5,826 bases of DNA from Acidobacteriaceae bacterium (lineage in GTDB: Bacteria > Acidobacteriota > Terriglobia > Terriglobales > Acidobacteriaceae). Under the pieces are notes generated by a model. It saw nothing but the letters and a program-made list of their open reading frames with translations. It searched no databases and was not told the DNA's origin. Every line of letters begins with the position of its first letter. Positions within the stretch are counted from its first letter, which is position 1. Shown piece by piece: positions 1-5,757 of the stretch. The DNA lies in the NCBI GenBank assembly GCA_003164255.1, contig PLST01000059.1:1-5826 (forward strand), written 5' to 3'. A program made the translations under genes and the position numbers.

Positions 1-225
1 CCGGAGGTCGAGGTGGGCGACTATACCATTGTTCACGTGGGCTTTGCGCTCTCAAAGATCGACGAGGAGACGGCCCTGCAAACCCTCGATGACTTCCGCC
101 AGATGGGTGTGCTGGAGGCCGAGTTGGAGAGCGATGAAGAGGCCTTTGCGCGGGCCGCCGCCGCGCCGCAGTCACCTTGCCCCGATGGAAGCTGTTCGGC
201 GGTTGCCCAAAAAACTGCCGATTAA
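1..225 (+). CDS. hypC: HypC/HupF family [NiFe]-hydrogenase maturation chaperone, 3' part only
   Basis: HypC is a small cytoplasmic chaperone. It binds HypD while the Fe(CN)2CO group is assembled and then delivers it to the hydrogenase large-subunit precursor. The window opens inside the gene, in frame from base 1, leaving 74 codons and a TAA stop. The stretch GDYTIVHVGFALSKIDE (fragment residues 6-22) is the typical second half of the HypC beta-barrel, followed by the usual helix (EETALQTLDDFRQM). The N-terminal MC start with its essential cysteine lies outside the window and cannot be checked. The tail after the helix is about 39 residues, rather long for a family of roughly 75-100 residues. 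It is acidic, then Ala-rich, and carries a CPDGSC motif (C60 and C65 of the fragment). An internal GTG at base 13 is not the true start, because homology continues upstream of it. The family call rests on the core motif; hypD and hypE downstream support it. Confidence 0.9.
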   Translation, partial: PEVEVGDYTIVHVGFALSKIDEETALQTLDDFRQMGVLEAELESDEEAFARAAAAPQSPCPDGSCSAVAQKTAD

Positions 226-235
226 AGTTCATGGT

Positions 236-299
236 CTCCCACCCTAGCCGCAAAAACAAGAACGCGGCGAGGGTGGGGCGCCCAGCGTTGTGGTTGGGC
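236..299. repeat. Strong imperfect palindrome plus a second small hairpin
   Basis: Bases 238-251 and 264-277 are complementary over 14 pairs with a single A-G mismatch (246/269), leaving an A-rich 12-base loop (252-263). Just downstream, GCCCA (280-284) and TGGGC (295-299) can form a second hairpin, and GGGCGCCC (276-283) is a perfect 8-base palindrome. The element starts 12 bases after the hypC stop, so it could end or stabilise the hypC transcript. No T-tract follows, which argues against a classical intrinsic terminator. Its form resembles dispersed palindromic (REP-like) elements I associate with acidobacterial intergenic regions; copy number cannot be judged from this window. Confidence 0.6.
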
Positions 300-316
300 A
301 AGAGCCGAAAACGCAG

Positions 317-369
317 GTCCTTCGACTCAGTTTGTCGCAATAAACGCGACAAACTTCGCTCAGGATGAC
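317..369. repeat. Dispersed-type palindromic repeat with TTTGTCGC/GCGACAAA stem
   Basis: TTTGTCGC (331-338) and GCGACAAA (346-353) form a perfect 8-pair stem around a 7-base loop. Two more pairs (A329-T355, G330-C354) extend it, and TCCT (318-321) can pair with AGGA (362-365) as an outer clamp. The flanks, a TCCTTCGACTCAG type on the left and CTTCGCTCAGGATGACA on the right, match from memory a family of interspersed repeats seen many times per genome in Acidobacteria and some other soil bacteria. No T-run follows, so a mobile or REP-like repeat is more likely than a terminator. It lies 69 bases before kdgK. Confidence 0.6.
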
Positions 370-438
370 AGATTTTATGATGCGAATTTCAGAAACAAGA
401 TACAAGTGCGAATGTAAAGTCGAAAGCAGAATCAACCC

Positions 439-1536
439 ATGAAGCCAATTCTCATTCCCGATTCCGCCCGCCGCTGGGATTGCCTGAGCCTGGGCGAAGT
501 GATGCTCCGCCTTGATCCCGGCGAGAGCCGCATCCACACTACGCGCCAGTTTCAGGTGTGGGAGGGTGGCGGCGAATATAACGTGGCCCGCGGCCTGCGC
601 CGCTGCTTTGGCCTGCGCACCGCCATTGCCACGGCGCTGGCCGACAACCCCGCCGGTCGCCTCGTGGAAGACTTGATCCTGCAAGGGGGCGTTGACACTT
701 CGCTGATCCGCTGGCTTCCCTATGACGGCGTGGGCCGAACGGTGCGCAACGGCATCAACTTTACCGAGCGCGGCTTCGGAGTGCGCGCCGCGGTGGGCTG
801 CTCGGACCGGGGCCACACCGCCATCAGCCACGTCAAGCGCGGCGACTTCGACTGGGAGGCGATCTTTGGAGCGGCTGCCGGCGCGCGCTGGCTGCACACC
901 GGCGGCATCTTCGCCGCGCTCTCGGCCTCAACCGCCGAGGTGGCTGCCGAGGCCATGGACGCCGCCCGCAAACACGCAACTCCGGTCTCCTACGATCTCA
1001 ACTACCGCGAATCGCTGTGGAAGAGCATCGGCGGCAAGGCAAAGGCGCAGGAGGTAAATCGCGAACTGGTGCGCAAGGTTGATCTGCTGCTGGGCAACGA
1101 GGAAGATTTTTCCGCCATGCTGGGCGTTGAGGTCAAGGGCGTCGGCGAGGAGTTTGCCGAGCTGCCCATCGCCGGCTACGAAGAGATGCTGCGCGAAGTG
1201 GCCGCGGCTTATCCCAACCTGAAGCTGGTGGCCAGCACCCTGCGCACCGCGCACTCCGCCAGCCGCAACGCCTGGGGCGCCATCGCACTCTATGAAGATA
1301 AGATTGTCCACGTTGCTCAGCGCGAGATCGAGATCTTTGACCGCGTGGGCGGCGGAGACAGCTTTGCCTCCGGCCTGATCTACGGCCTGCTCACGGCCCG
1401 GCCCATCGAGTGGGCGGTGCGCTGCGGCGTGGCTCACGGCGCGCTGGCCATGACCACTCCCGGCGACACCAGCACAGCAACGCTCGGCGAAGTGGAACGC
1501 ATCATCAAAGGTGGGCCGGCACGGATTGCCCGCTAG
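439..1536 (+). CDS. kdgK: PfkB-family sugar kinase, probable 2-keto-3-deoxygluconate kinase
   Basis: The predicted reaction is ATP-dependent phosphorylation of 2-keto-3-deoxygluconate to KDPG in the cytoplasm. The 365-residue protein shows the PfkB/ribokinase fold in order: an N-terminal strand with LGEVMLRLDPG (18-28), the sugar-site region GGEYNVARGL (44-53), YDLNYRESLW (185-194) and LLGNEEDF (217-224). The C-terminal signature DRVGGGDSFASG (301-312) holds the anion hole and the catalytic base D307. The protein is somewhat longer than the usual 300-340 residues, with an extra stretch around 230-260. The ATG at 439 is chosen because homology begins about 13 residues in. Its Shine-Dalgarno is poor, and no convincing promoter is visible between the upstream palindrome and the start. 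Eda follows after 8 bases, and that pairing is the main reason to prefer KDG as substrate over fructose or another sugar. The sequence alone proves only a PfkB kinase. Confidence 0.85.
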   Translation: MKPILIPDSARRWDCLSLGEVMLRLDPGESRIHTTRQFQVWEGGGEYNVARGLRRCFGLRTAIATALADNPAGRLVEDLILQGGVDTSLIRWLPYDGVGRTVRNGINFTERGFGVRAAVGCSDRGHTAISHVKRGDFDWEAIFGAAAGARWLHTGGIFAALSASTAEVAAEAMDAARKHATPVSYDLNYRESLWKSIGGKAKAQEVNRELVRKVDLLLGNEEDFSAMLGVEVKGVGEEFAELPIAGYEEMLREVAAAYPNLKLVASTLRTAHSASRNAWGAIALYEDKIVHVAQREIEIFDRVGGGDSFASGLIYGLLTARPIEWAVRCGVAHGALAMTTPGDTSTATLGEVERIIKGGPARIAR

Positions 1537-1540
1537 AGGA
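1535..1540 (+). promoter_or_regulatory. Ribosome binding site of eda overlapping the kdgK stop
   Basis: AGAGGA lies 4 bases before the eda ATG at 1545 and shares bases with the TAG stop of kdgK. This fixes the eda start well downstream of the longer open frame that begins inside kdgK, and suggests that ribosomes ending kdgK feed eda. Confidence 0.7.
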
Positions 1541-1544
1541 AAAA

Positions 1545-2201
1545 ATGGCAGAGACCACACAGGAGATCATCGAACGCGTGGGGCTGATACCGGTGCTGCG
1601 CGCGCGCAATGCCGCCCAGGCTCATGCTGTCGTCGAGGCCTTGATTGCTGGCGGCGTCACCGTTGTCGAAGTCACCATGACCGTACCCGGCGCTGTTGAC
1701 TTGATAAAAGAGCTAAAGAAAGAGTACGGCACGAAGTGCCTGCTCGGCTCCGGCACCGTGACCACCGCCAAGCAGGCCGAGGCCACCATCGAGGCGGGCG
1801 CGGAGTTTGTCGTCAGCCCCAGCCTGCATCCAGAGGTAATCGCGGCCACAAAGGCCGCAGGCAAGCTCTCCATCCCCGGCGCGCTCACGCCCACCGAGGT
1901 AATCACGGCATGGAACGCGGGCGCGGATTACGTGAAGGTTTTTCCCTGCTCGGCGATGGGCGGCGCAAGCTACCTCAAGTCGCTGCTGGCGCCGTTTCCC
2001 TTTCTCAAGCTGATTCCCACCGGCGGCGTCACGCTGGCAACCGCCGCGAGCTTTCTCAGCGCCGGAGCGCGCGCGCTGGGCGTGGGCGGCGACCTGGTCA
2101 ATCTGGCTGCAATCGATGCCGGAACTCCGGAAACCATCACCGAAACCGCCCGCGAGTATCTAAAAATACTTGCCCAGGCGCGACAGAGCCGAAGAGAATG
2201 A
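1545..2201 (+). CDS. eda: KDPG/KHG aldolase (bifunctional 2-dehydro-3-deoxyphosphogluconate aldolase)
   Basis: This class I aldolase cleaves KDPG to pyruvate and D-glyceraldehyde-3-phosphate, the last step of the Entner-Doudoroff and hexuronate routes. The protein has 218 residues, close to the family norm of about 205-215, and is a single TIM barrel. Visible active-site features are IPVLRA (15-20), VVEVTMT with the proton-shuttling glutamate E42, GSGTV (68-72), the SPSLHPEV segment (91-98), and the Schiff-base lysine K131 in ADYVKVFP. The phosphate-binding TGGV (159-162) and GVGGDL (179-184) follow. The start at 1545 has a good Shine-Dalgarno; an in-frame upstream extension into kdgK is not homologous. 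It sits 8 bases after kdgK, so the pair is very probably cotranscribed and performs consecutive steps. Some family members also cleave 2-keto-4-hydroxyglutarate or KDPGal; which substrate dominates cannot be read from the sequence. Confidence 0.93.
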   Translation: MAETTQEIIERVGLIPVLRARNAAQAHAVVEALIAGGVTVVEVTMTVPGAVDLIKELKKEYGTKCLLGSGTVTTAKQAEATIEAGAEFVVSPSLHPEVIAATKAAGKLSIPGALTPTEVITAWNAGADYVKVFPCSAMGGASYLKSLLAPFPFLKLIPTGGVTLATAASFLSAGARALGVGGDLVNLAAIDAGTPETITETAREYLKILAQARQSRRE

Positions 2202-2319
2202 AGTATACGGCGGGATGCGAGCGTTTTGCGGCAGGGAAACTTTTGGGCCATCGCTCCCGTCAAGTCGTACTGTGCGGCTGTCAACATTCTGCTTCGACGC
2301 AACCGTACAAATTCACCAC

Positions 2320-2323
2320 GAGG
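2320..2323 (+). promoter_or_regulatory. Ribosome binding site for the secreted protein at 2332
   Basis: GAGG lies 8 bases before the ATG at 2332. It selects this start over an upstream in-frame ATG at 2170, which would lie inside the end of eda and would bury the signal peptide. The start is also supported by the ideal signal-peptide N-terminus MKQLL. Confidence 0.6.
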
Positions 2324-2331
2324 TTATATCG

Positions 2332-2709
2332 ATGAAACAGCTTTTGTGTCTTTGCGCGGCCTTGATGATGGCATTCAGCGCCGCAACCGCCTTCGCCGCC
2401 GACGTTACCGGAACCTGGACCGGCAGCATGGTCACGCCGGATGGAAATAGCTTCCAAATCACATTCACCTTCAAGCAGGACGGCGCCAAGCTGACCGGCA
2501 CGGTGGCAGGGCCGCAGGGCGATCCGATGGAGATCAGCGACGGCAAGGTTGACGGCGACAAGATCTTCTTCAACGTCAGCTTCAACGGCATGACCATCAA
2601 ACACGAAGGCGTCCTCAGCGGAGACACCATCAAGCTGAAGACCAAGACCGATCAGGGAGACTTCCCCGGCGGCGAGATGACTCTGACGCGGAACAAAGCC
2701 AGTCAATGA
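2332..2709 (+). CDS. Small secreted beta-rich protein of unknown function
   Basis: I do not recognise a named family. The 125-residue product begins with a clear Sec signal peptide: positive MK, hydrophobic core LLCLCAALMMAFSAAT, and a likely signal peptidase I cut after A22 or A23 (AFA-A-D). There is no lipobox in the right place. The mature part of about 102 residues opens with VTGTWTGS (25-32) and then alternates short polar and hydrophobic strands with Gly/Asp turns (FQITFTF, KLTGTV, KIFFNVSF, TIKHEGVL, TIKLKTK). This pattern suggests a small antiparallel beta-barrel or sandwich, and the early GTW resembles the lipocalin-like G-x-W strand; that is inference only. It has no cysteines after the signal peptide and no membrane segment. 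The stop shares four bases with the hypD start, so it is translationally linked to hydrogenase maturation genes although its product is exported. Confidence 0.85.
   Translation: MKQLLCLCAALMMAFSAATAFAADVTGTWTGSMVTPDGNSFQITFTFKQDGAKLTGTVAGPQGDPMEISDGKVDGDKIFFNVSFNGMTIKHEGVLSGDTIKLKTKTDQGDFPGGEMTLTRNKASQ
2706..2709 (+). promoter_or_regulatory. ATGA stop-start overlap coupling the secreted protein to hypD
   Basis: The hypD ATG (2706-2708) overlaps the TGA stop (2707-2709) of the preceding gene. No strong Shine-Dalgarno is visible just upstream of 2706, so hypD translation probably depends largely on termination-reinitiation from the secreted-protein gene. Confidence 0.65.
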
Positions 2710-3848
2710 AGTATCTGACCGAATTTCGCAACGGCGAAATTGCGCAGCGCATGGCGCGCGAGATCGCCGCTGCGGCCACGCGCCCCTGGAAGATTATGGA
2801 GGTCTGTGGCGGGCAGACGCACTCGATTATCAAAAATGGCATCGACCAGATGCTTCCCGCCGGTATCGAGATGATTCACGGCCCCGGCTGCCCGGTGTGC
2901 GTAACTCCGCTGGAGTTGATTGATAAAGCGCTGGCCATCGCCGCGCAGCCGGGGGTGATCTTCTGCTCGTTTGGCGATATGCTGCGTGTGCCCGGAACAG
3001 AACAGGATCTGTTTCAGGTCAAGGGCACGGGCGGCGATGTGCGGGTGGTCTATTCTCCACTGGATGCGGTGGAACTGGCGGCGAACAATCCGGATCGCGA
3101 AGTTGTCTTTTTCGGAGTTGGTTTTGAGACCACGGCTCCGGCCAACGCGATGAGCGTTCACCTGGCGAAACGGCGCGGCCTCAAGAATTTTTCGGTGTTG
3201 GTTTCGCATGTGCTGGTGCCGCCGGCGATTGAAGCCATTTTGCAATCGCCCGGCAACCGGGTACAGGGTTTTCTGCTCGCCGGGCACGTGTGCAGCGTGA
3301 TGGGCTACTGGGAGTATCCGCCCATTGCAGAGAAGTATGGCGTTCCCCTGGTGGTCACCGGCTTTGAACCGCTCGATCTTCTCGATGGCATTCGGCGGAC
3401 TGTCATTCAACTGGAGGCGGGCCGTCACGAGGTTGAGAATGCGTACAGTCGCGTGGTTACGTTCGAGGGAAATCGCGCGGCGCAAAAACTGTTGAGCGAA
3501 GTATTTGAAGTAAGCGATCGGGCGTGGCGAGGCATCGGCGTCATTCCGAAGAGCGGATGGAAGCTCAGCGAGGCGTATCGAGAGTTTGACGCTGAAGAGA
3601 GATTTGAGATCAGCGGGATTCATACAGAGGAATCGGCTCTTTGCCGCGCGGGCGATGTGTTGCGCGGCGCCATCAAGCCGGCCGAGTGCGCGGCCTTTGG
3701 AAAGGAATGCACGCCGCGTCATCCGTTGGGAGCCACGATGGTCTCAAGCGAAGGCGCTTGCGCGGCTTATTTCAACTACGGGCGCTTTCTTTCAGCGGAA
3801 GAGTTGGCGAGCGCCGGCTCGGCTCTGACGGGAGCCGCGCATGAGTGA
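2706..3848 (+). CDS. hypD: [NiFe]-hydrogenase maturation factor HypD
   Basis: HypD is a cytoplasmic [4Fe-4S] protein. With HypC it forms the scaffold on which iron receives two CN ligands, delivered by HypE, and one CO. The 380-residue length is normal for the family. All hallmark motifs are present: CGGQTH (34-39, C34), GPGCPVCVTP (59-68, C62 and C65, the redox-active pair), FCSFGDMLRVPG (86-97), FFGVGFETTAPANA (135-148), GHVCSVMG (193-200) and VVTGFEPLDLL (216-226). The C-terminal Fe-S cysteines are C313 (ALCRAG), C328 and C335 (ECAAFGKEC), and C352 (GACAAYFNYG). None of the expected cysteines is missing, so the protein should be active. The start at 2706 places the CGGQTH motif at the usual distance. 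It overlaps the upstream gene by 4 bases and hypE by 8, so expression should be coupled. hypC, its normal immediate neighbour, lies about 2.5 kb upstream instead. Confidence 0.97.
   Translation: MKYLTEFRNGEIAQRMAREIAAAATRPWKIMEVCGGQTHSIIKNGIDQMLPAGIEMIHGPGCPVCVTPLELIDKALAIAAQPGVIFCSFGDMLRVPGTEQDLFQVKGTGGDVRVVYSPLDAVELAANNPDREVVFFGVGFETTAPANAMSVHLAKRRGLKNFSVLVSHVLVPPAIEAILQSPGNRVQGFLLAGHVCSVMGYWEYPPIAEKYGVPLVVTGFEPLDLLDGIRRTVIQLEAGRHEVENAYSRVVTFEGNRAAQKLLSEVFEVSDRAWRGIGVIPKSGWKLSEAYREFDAEERFEISGIHTEESALCRAGDVLRGAIKPAECAAFGKECTPRHPLGATMVSSEGACAAYFNYGRFLSAEELASAGSALTGAAHE
3830..3834 (+). promoter_or_regulatory. Ribosome binding site of hypE inside the end of hypD
   Basis: GGGAG lies 6 bases before the hypE ATG at 3841, within the last codons of hypD. 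It supports the 8-base overlap start for hypE. Confidence 0.65.
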
Positions 3849-4917
3849 GCTCCTGAAGACCGGCGTGCCTGACTTCTCAAACTGGTCGTGCCCGCTTCCA
3901 TTGGTTGGCTATCCCACCATTGTGATGGGCCACGGAGGCGGCGGCAAGCTGGGCAACGAACTGGTGGAGCATCTTTTTCTGCCGTCGTTTCGGAATCCGG
4001 CGCTTGAGAATCTTGGCGACGCAGCGCTGCTCGATGTGCAGGCGGGAAAGATTGCGATGAGCACGGATTCATTTGTCGTGCAGCCGCTGTTTTTTCCCGG
4101 CGGCAACATAGGCGAGCTCGCGGTCAACGGGACGGTGAACGATCTGGCCGTGTCTGGCGCGGTGCCGCGATTCCTGAGTGCCAGCTTCATTCTTGAAGAG
4201 GGCTTTCCTCTTGCGCAGTTGGCGGCGATTGTTGGGTCGATGGCGAAGGCCGCTGCAACTGCGGGCGTGAAGATTGTTACCGGCGACACGAAGGTTGTGG
4301 AGCACGGACACGGCGATGGCTGCTACATCAACACGGCGGGCATCGGCGTGGTGCGCGAAGGAATCCAGGTGGGCCCGCATCGTGCGCAGGCGGGCGACGT
4401 TGTGCTGGTGTCGGGAACCATCGGCGATCACGGCATGGCGATCATGAGCGTGCGCGAGGGACTGGAGTTTGAAAGCCAGATCCGCTCAGACTGCGCGGCG
4501 CTGAACGGGATGATTGGCGACGTGCTGAACGTGGCGCGAGGCGCGGTGCATGCGATGCGCGATCCTACGCGCGGCGGGCTTGCTTCCACTCTGAATGAGA
4601 TTGCGCAGTCGTCGCGGGTGGGCGTGGTGATTGATGAAGCGAGCCTGCCGGTGCGGACAGAAGTGCAGTCGGCGTGCGAGTTGCTGGGGCTCGATCCGGT
4701 GTACGTAGCGAACGAGGGCAAGGCTGTTTTCTTTGTGGCCGAAGAGGCCGCCGATACCGTTCTGGCATTGCTGCGCGCGCATCCGCTGGGGCGCGAGGCC
4801 GCGCGCATCGGGCAGGTGACGGCGCAACACAAGGGCATGCTGGTGGCGCGCACGGCCATGGGATCCAATCGCGTGATTCCGACGCAGATTGGCGAGCAGT
4901 TGCCGCGCATCTGCTGA
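3841..4917 (+). CDS. hypE: [NiFe]-hydrogenase maturation factor HypE (thiocarbamate dehydratase)
   Basis: HypE receives a carbamoyl group from HypF on its C-terminal cysteine, dehydrates it with ATP to a thiocyanate, and passes CN to the HypC-HypD iron. The 358-residue protein belongs to the PurM/SelD/ThiL ATP-binding fold. Visible features are the glycine-rich N-terminus MGHGGGGKL (29-37), STDSFVV (74-80), a nucleotide-binding segment NGTVNDLAVSGA (96-107), TGDTKVV (147-153), SGTIGDHGMA (191-200), MRDPTRGGLAS (239-249) and ANEGK (290-294). The last residues are PRIC, with the essential terminal cysteine C358 followed directly by the stop. The enzyme therefore looks intact. It begins inside the hypD 3' end, which is usual for this pair. 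The required partner hypF is not in the window. Confidence 0.97.
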   Translation: MSELLKTGVPDFSNWSCPLPLVGYPTIVMGHGGGGKLGNELVEHLFLPSFRNPALENLGDAALLDVQAGKIAMSTDSFVVQPLFFPGGNIGELAVNGTVNDLAVSGAVPRFLSASFILEEGFPLAQLAAIVGSMAKAAATAGVKIVTGDTKVVEHGHGDGCYINTAGIGVVREGIQVGPHRAQAGDVVLVSGTIGDHGMAIMSVREGLEFESQIRSDCAALNGMIGDVLNVARGAVHAMRDPTRGGLASTLNEIAQSSRVGVVIDEASLPVRTEVQSACELLGLDPVYVANEGKAVFFVAEEAADTVLALLRAHPLGREAARIGQVTAQHKGMLVARTAMGSNRVIPTQIGEQLPRIC

Positions 4918-4944
4918 ACGCGCTGTCTGCTTCCACCTCCCAGC

Positions 4945-4978
4945 TTGGGTTTCCGGTGCCTTCCAGTATCCTTAGGTG
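4945..4978 (+). promoter_or_regulatory. Possible promoter giving a leaderless mtgA transcript
   Basis: TTGGGT (4945-4950) and TATCCT (4967-4972) are spaced 16 bases apart and resemble weak -35 and -10 boxes. The -10-like box ends 5 bases before the GTG at 4978, about where transcription would begin. No usable Shine-Dalgarno precedes this GTG, since the AGG at 4974-4976 is only one base away. A leaderless mRNA would reconcile these facts. This is inference from consensus shape only. Confidence 0.35.
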
Positions 4979-5754
4979 TGGCGACTGACGCGGAAGCAAA
5001 CCCGGAAACTAATCTAGAAACAAGCGCGGAGTCTCCTGAGACAAGCGTAGAGACGCCCGCAGAGGCCGTCGTCAAGCCTCCGCGCCGCAGGGTCTCAGTG
5101 CGCGCGGTTGTGAAATGGGCCGGCCTTGGCCTGGTAGCTCTGTGGCTGCTGTTCGCGCTCGTGCTGGTAGCGGCCCGGTGGATCGATCCGCCGACAACGA
5201 TGGTGCACATGGAGCGGCATGCGCAGGCGTTGATCGCAGGGAAGCCTTACCACGAGCGCTACACCTTTATTCCGATGAGCCAGATTTCGCCGCAGTTGCA
5301 GCACGCCGTGGTTGCGGCGGAAGACGCGCGCTTCTACCAGCACCATGGCTTCGACTGGCACGAGATCCAGCTTGCCGCCGATGAAGACATGGAAGGCGGA
5401 CGCCGTCGCGGGGCTTCGACGATTACACAGCAACTGGTGAAAAACCTGTTCTTTGGAACGAACCGTTCGATTTTGCGCAAGGGAGCGGAGTTCACGCTGG
5501 TGCCGGTGGCGGAGTTTGTGCTGGGTAAGGAGCGGATTCTGGAGCTCTACCTGAATGTGGTGGAGTGGGGGCCGGGCGTGTATGGCGCGGATGCGGCTTG
5601 CCGGACCTGGTACGGAACATCGGCGAGGAATGTGAGCCGCGATGAGGCGGTGCGGCTGGCGGCGATTCTTCCGGCACCGCTGAAGCGGAAACCGGAACGG
5701 ATGAATCAGTACAGCGGGTTGATTCTGGAGCGGGAACGGCAGATGGGGTGGTAA
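4978..5754 (+). CDS. mtgA: Monofunctional biosynthetic peptidoglycan glycosyltransferase (GT51)
   Basis: The enzyme polymerises lipid II into glycan strands at the outer face of the inner membrane and has no transpeptidase domain. From the GTG at 4978 it has 258 residues: an acidic Glu/Thr-rich cytoplasmic tail (1-35), a basic cluster PPRRR (34-38), one membrane anchor (about 44-66, VVKWAGLGLVALWLLFALVLVAA), then a GT51 domain. GT51 motifs are visible in order: AAEDARFYQHHGFDW (113-127) with catalytic E115, RRGASTITQQLVKNLFF (143-159), and KERILELYLN (184-193) with second acidic residue E189, followed by EWGPGVYG (196-203). A late motif RLAAILPAP (226-234) ends the domain. The total fits MtgA (about 230-270). 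The start is uncertain. A TTG at 4945 would add 11 residues, while a GTG at 5098 with CAGGG upstream would keep the membrane helix but drop the acidic tail. It is 60 bases after hypE and unrelated to hydrogenase maturation. Confidence 0.9.
   Translation: MATDAEANPETNLETSAESPETSVETPAEAVVKPPRRRVSVRAVVKWAGLGLVALWLLFALVLVAARWIDPPTTMVHMERHAQALIAGKPYHERYTFIPMSQISPQLQHAVVAAEDARFYQHHGFDWHEIQLAADEDMEGGRRRGASTITQQLVKNLFFGTNRSILRKGAEFTLVPVAEFVLGKERILELYLNVVEWGPGVYGADAACRTWYGTSARNVSRDEAVRLAAILPAPLKRKPERMNQYSGLILERERQMGW
5002..5067 (+). repeat. Tandem 33-base in-frame duplication coding an 11-residue repeat
   Basis: Codons 9-19 and 20-30 of mtgA encode PETNLETSAES and PETSVETPAEA, two similar 11-residue units in direct tandem. 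The DNA copies have diverged mostly at third positions. They form the disordered acidic cytoplasmic tail before the membrane anchor. Preservation of the amino-acid pattern hints that this region is translated, favouring the 4978 start. Confidence 0.5.
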
Positions 5755-5757
5755 AGG

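Noticed and set aside
370..438. Promoter for kdgK in the AT-richer stretch before its start
   Set aside because: Several partial -10-like strings occur but none has a matching -35 at 16-18 bases, so none could be chosen.
1410..1544. N-terminal extension of eda starting inside kdgK
   Set aside because: The extra 45 residues are Arg/His-rich, overlap kdgK out of frame and lack aldolase homology. The 1545 ATG has a good ribosome binding site.
244..1560. Two open frames (217 and 210 codons) on the - strand opposite kdgK
   Set aside because: Both are shadows of the PfkB kinase gene, with no domain-like motifs.
2267..2308. Imperfect hairpin in the eda to secreted-protein gap (GTAC..TGCG with CGCA..GTAC)
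   Set aside because: It needs a mismatch, a bulge and a 21-base loop, which is close to chance. No clear promoter boxes were found in this 130-base gap either.
2703..3722. Long 339-codon open frame on the - strand opposite hypD
   Set aside because: It is the antisense shadow of a clear hypD with all family motifs. Its translation is Arg/His/Leu-rich with no recognisable domain.
4934..4958. Hairpin (CACC/GGTG with inner CCCA/TGGG) after hypE as a terminator
   Set aside because: Short stems with mismatched spacing and no following T-tract; too weak to call.
4428..5210. 260-codon open frame on the - strand opposite hypE and mtgA
   Set aside because: It crosses two convincing genes and an intergenic region, and its product is Ser/Arg/Ala-rich and low-complexity, typical of antisense frames in GC-rich DNA.
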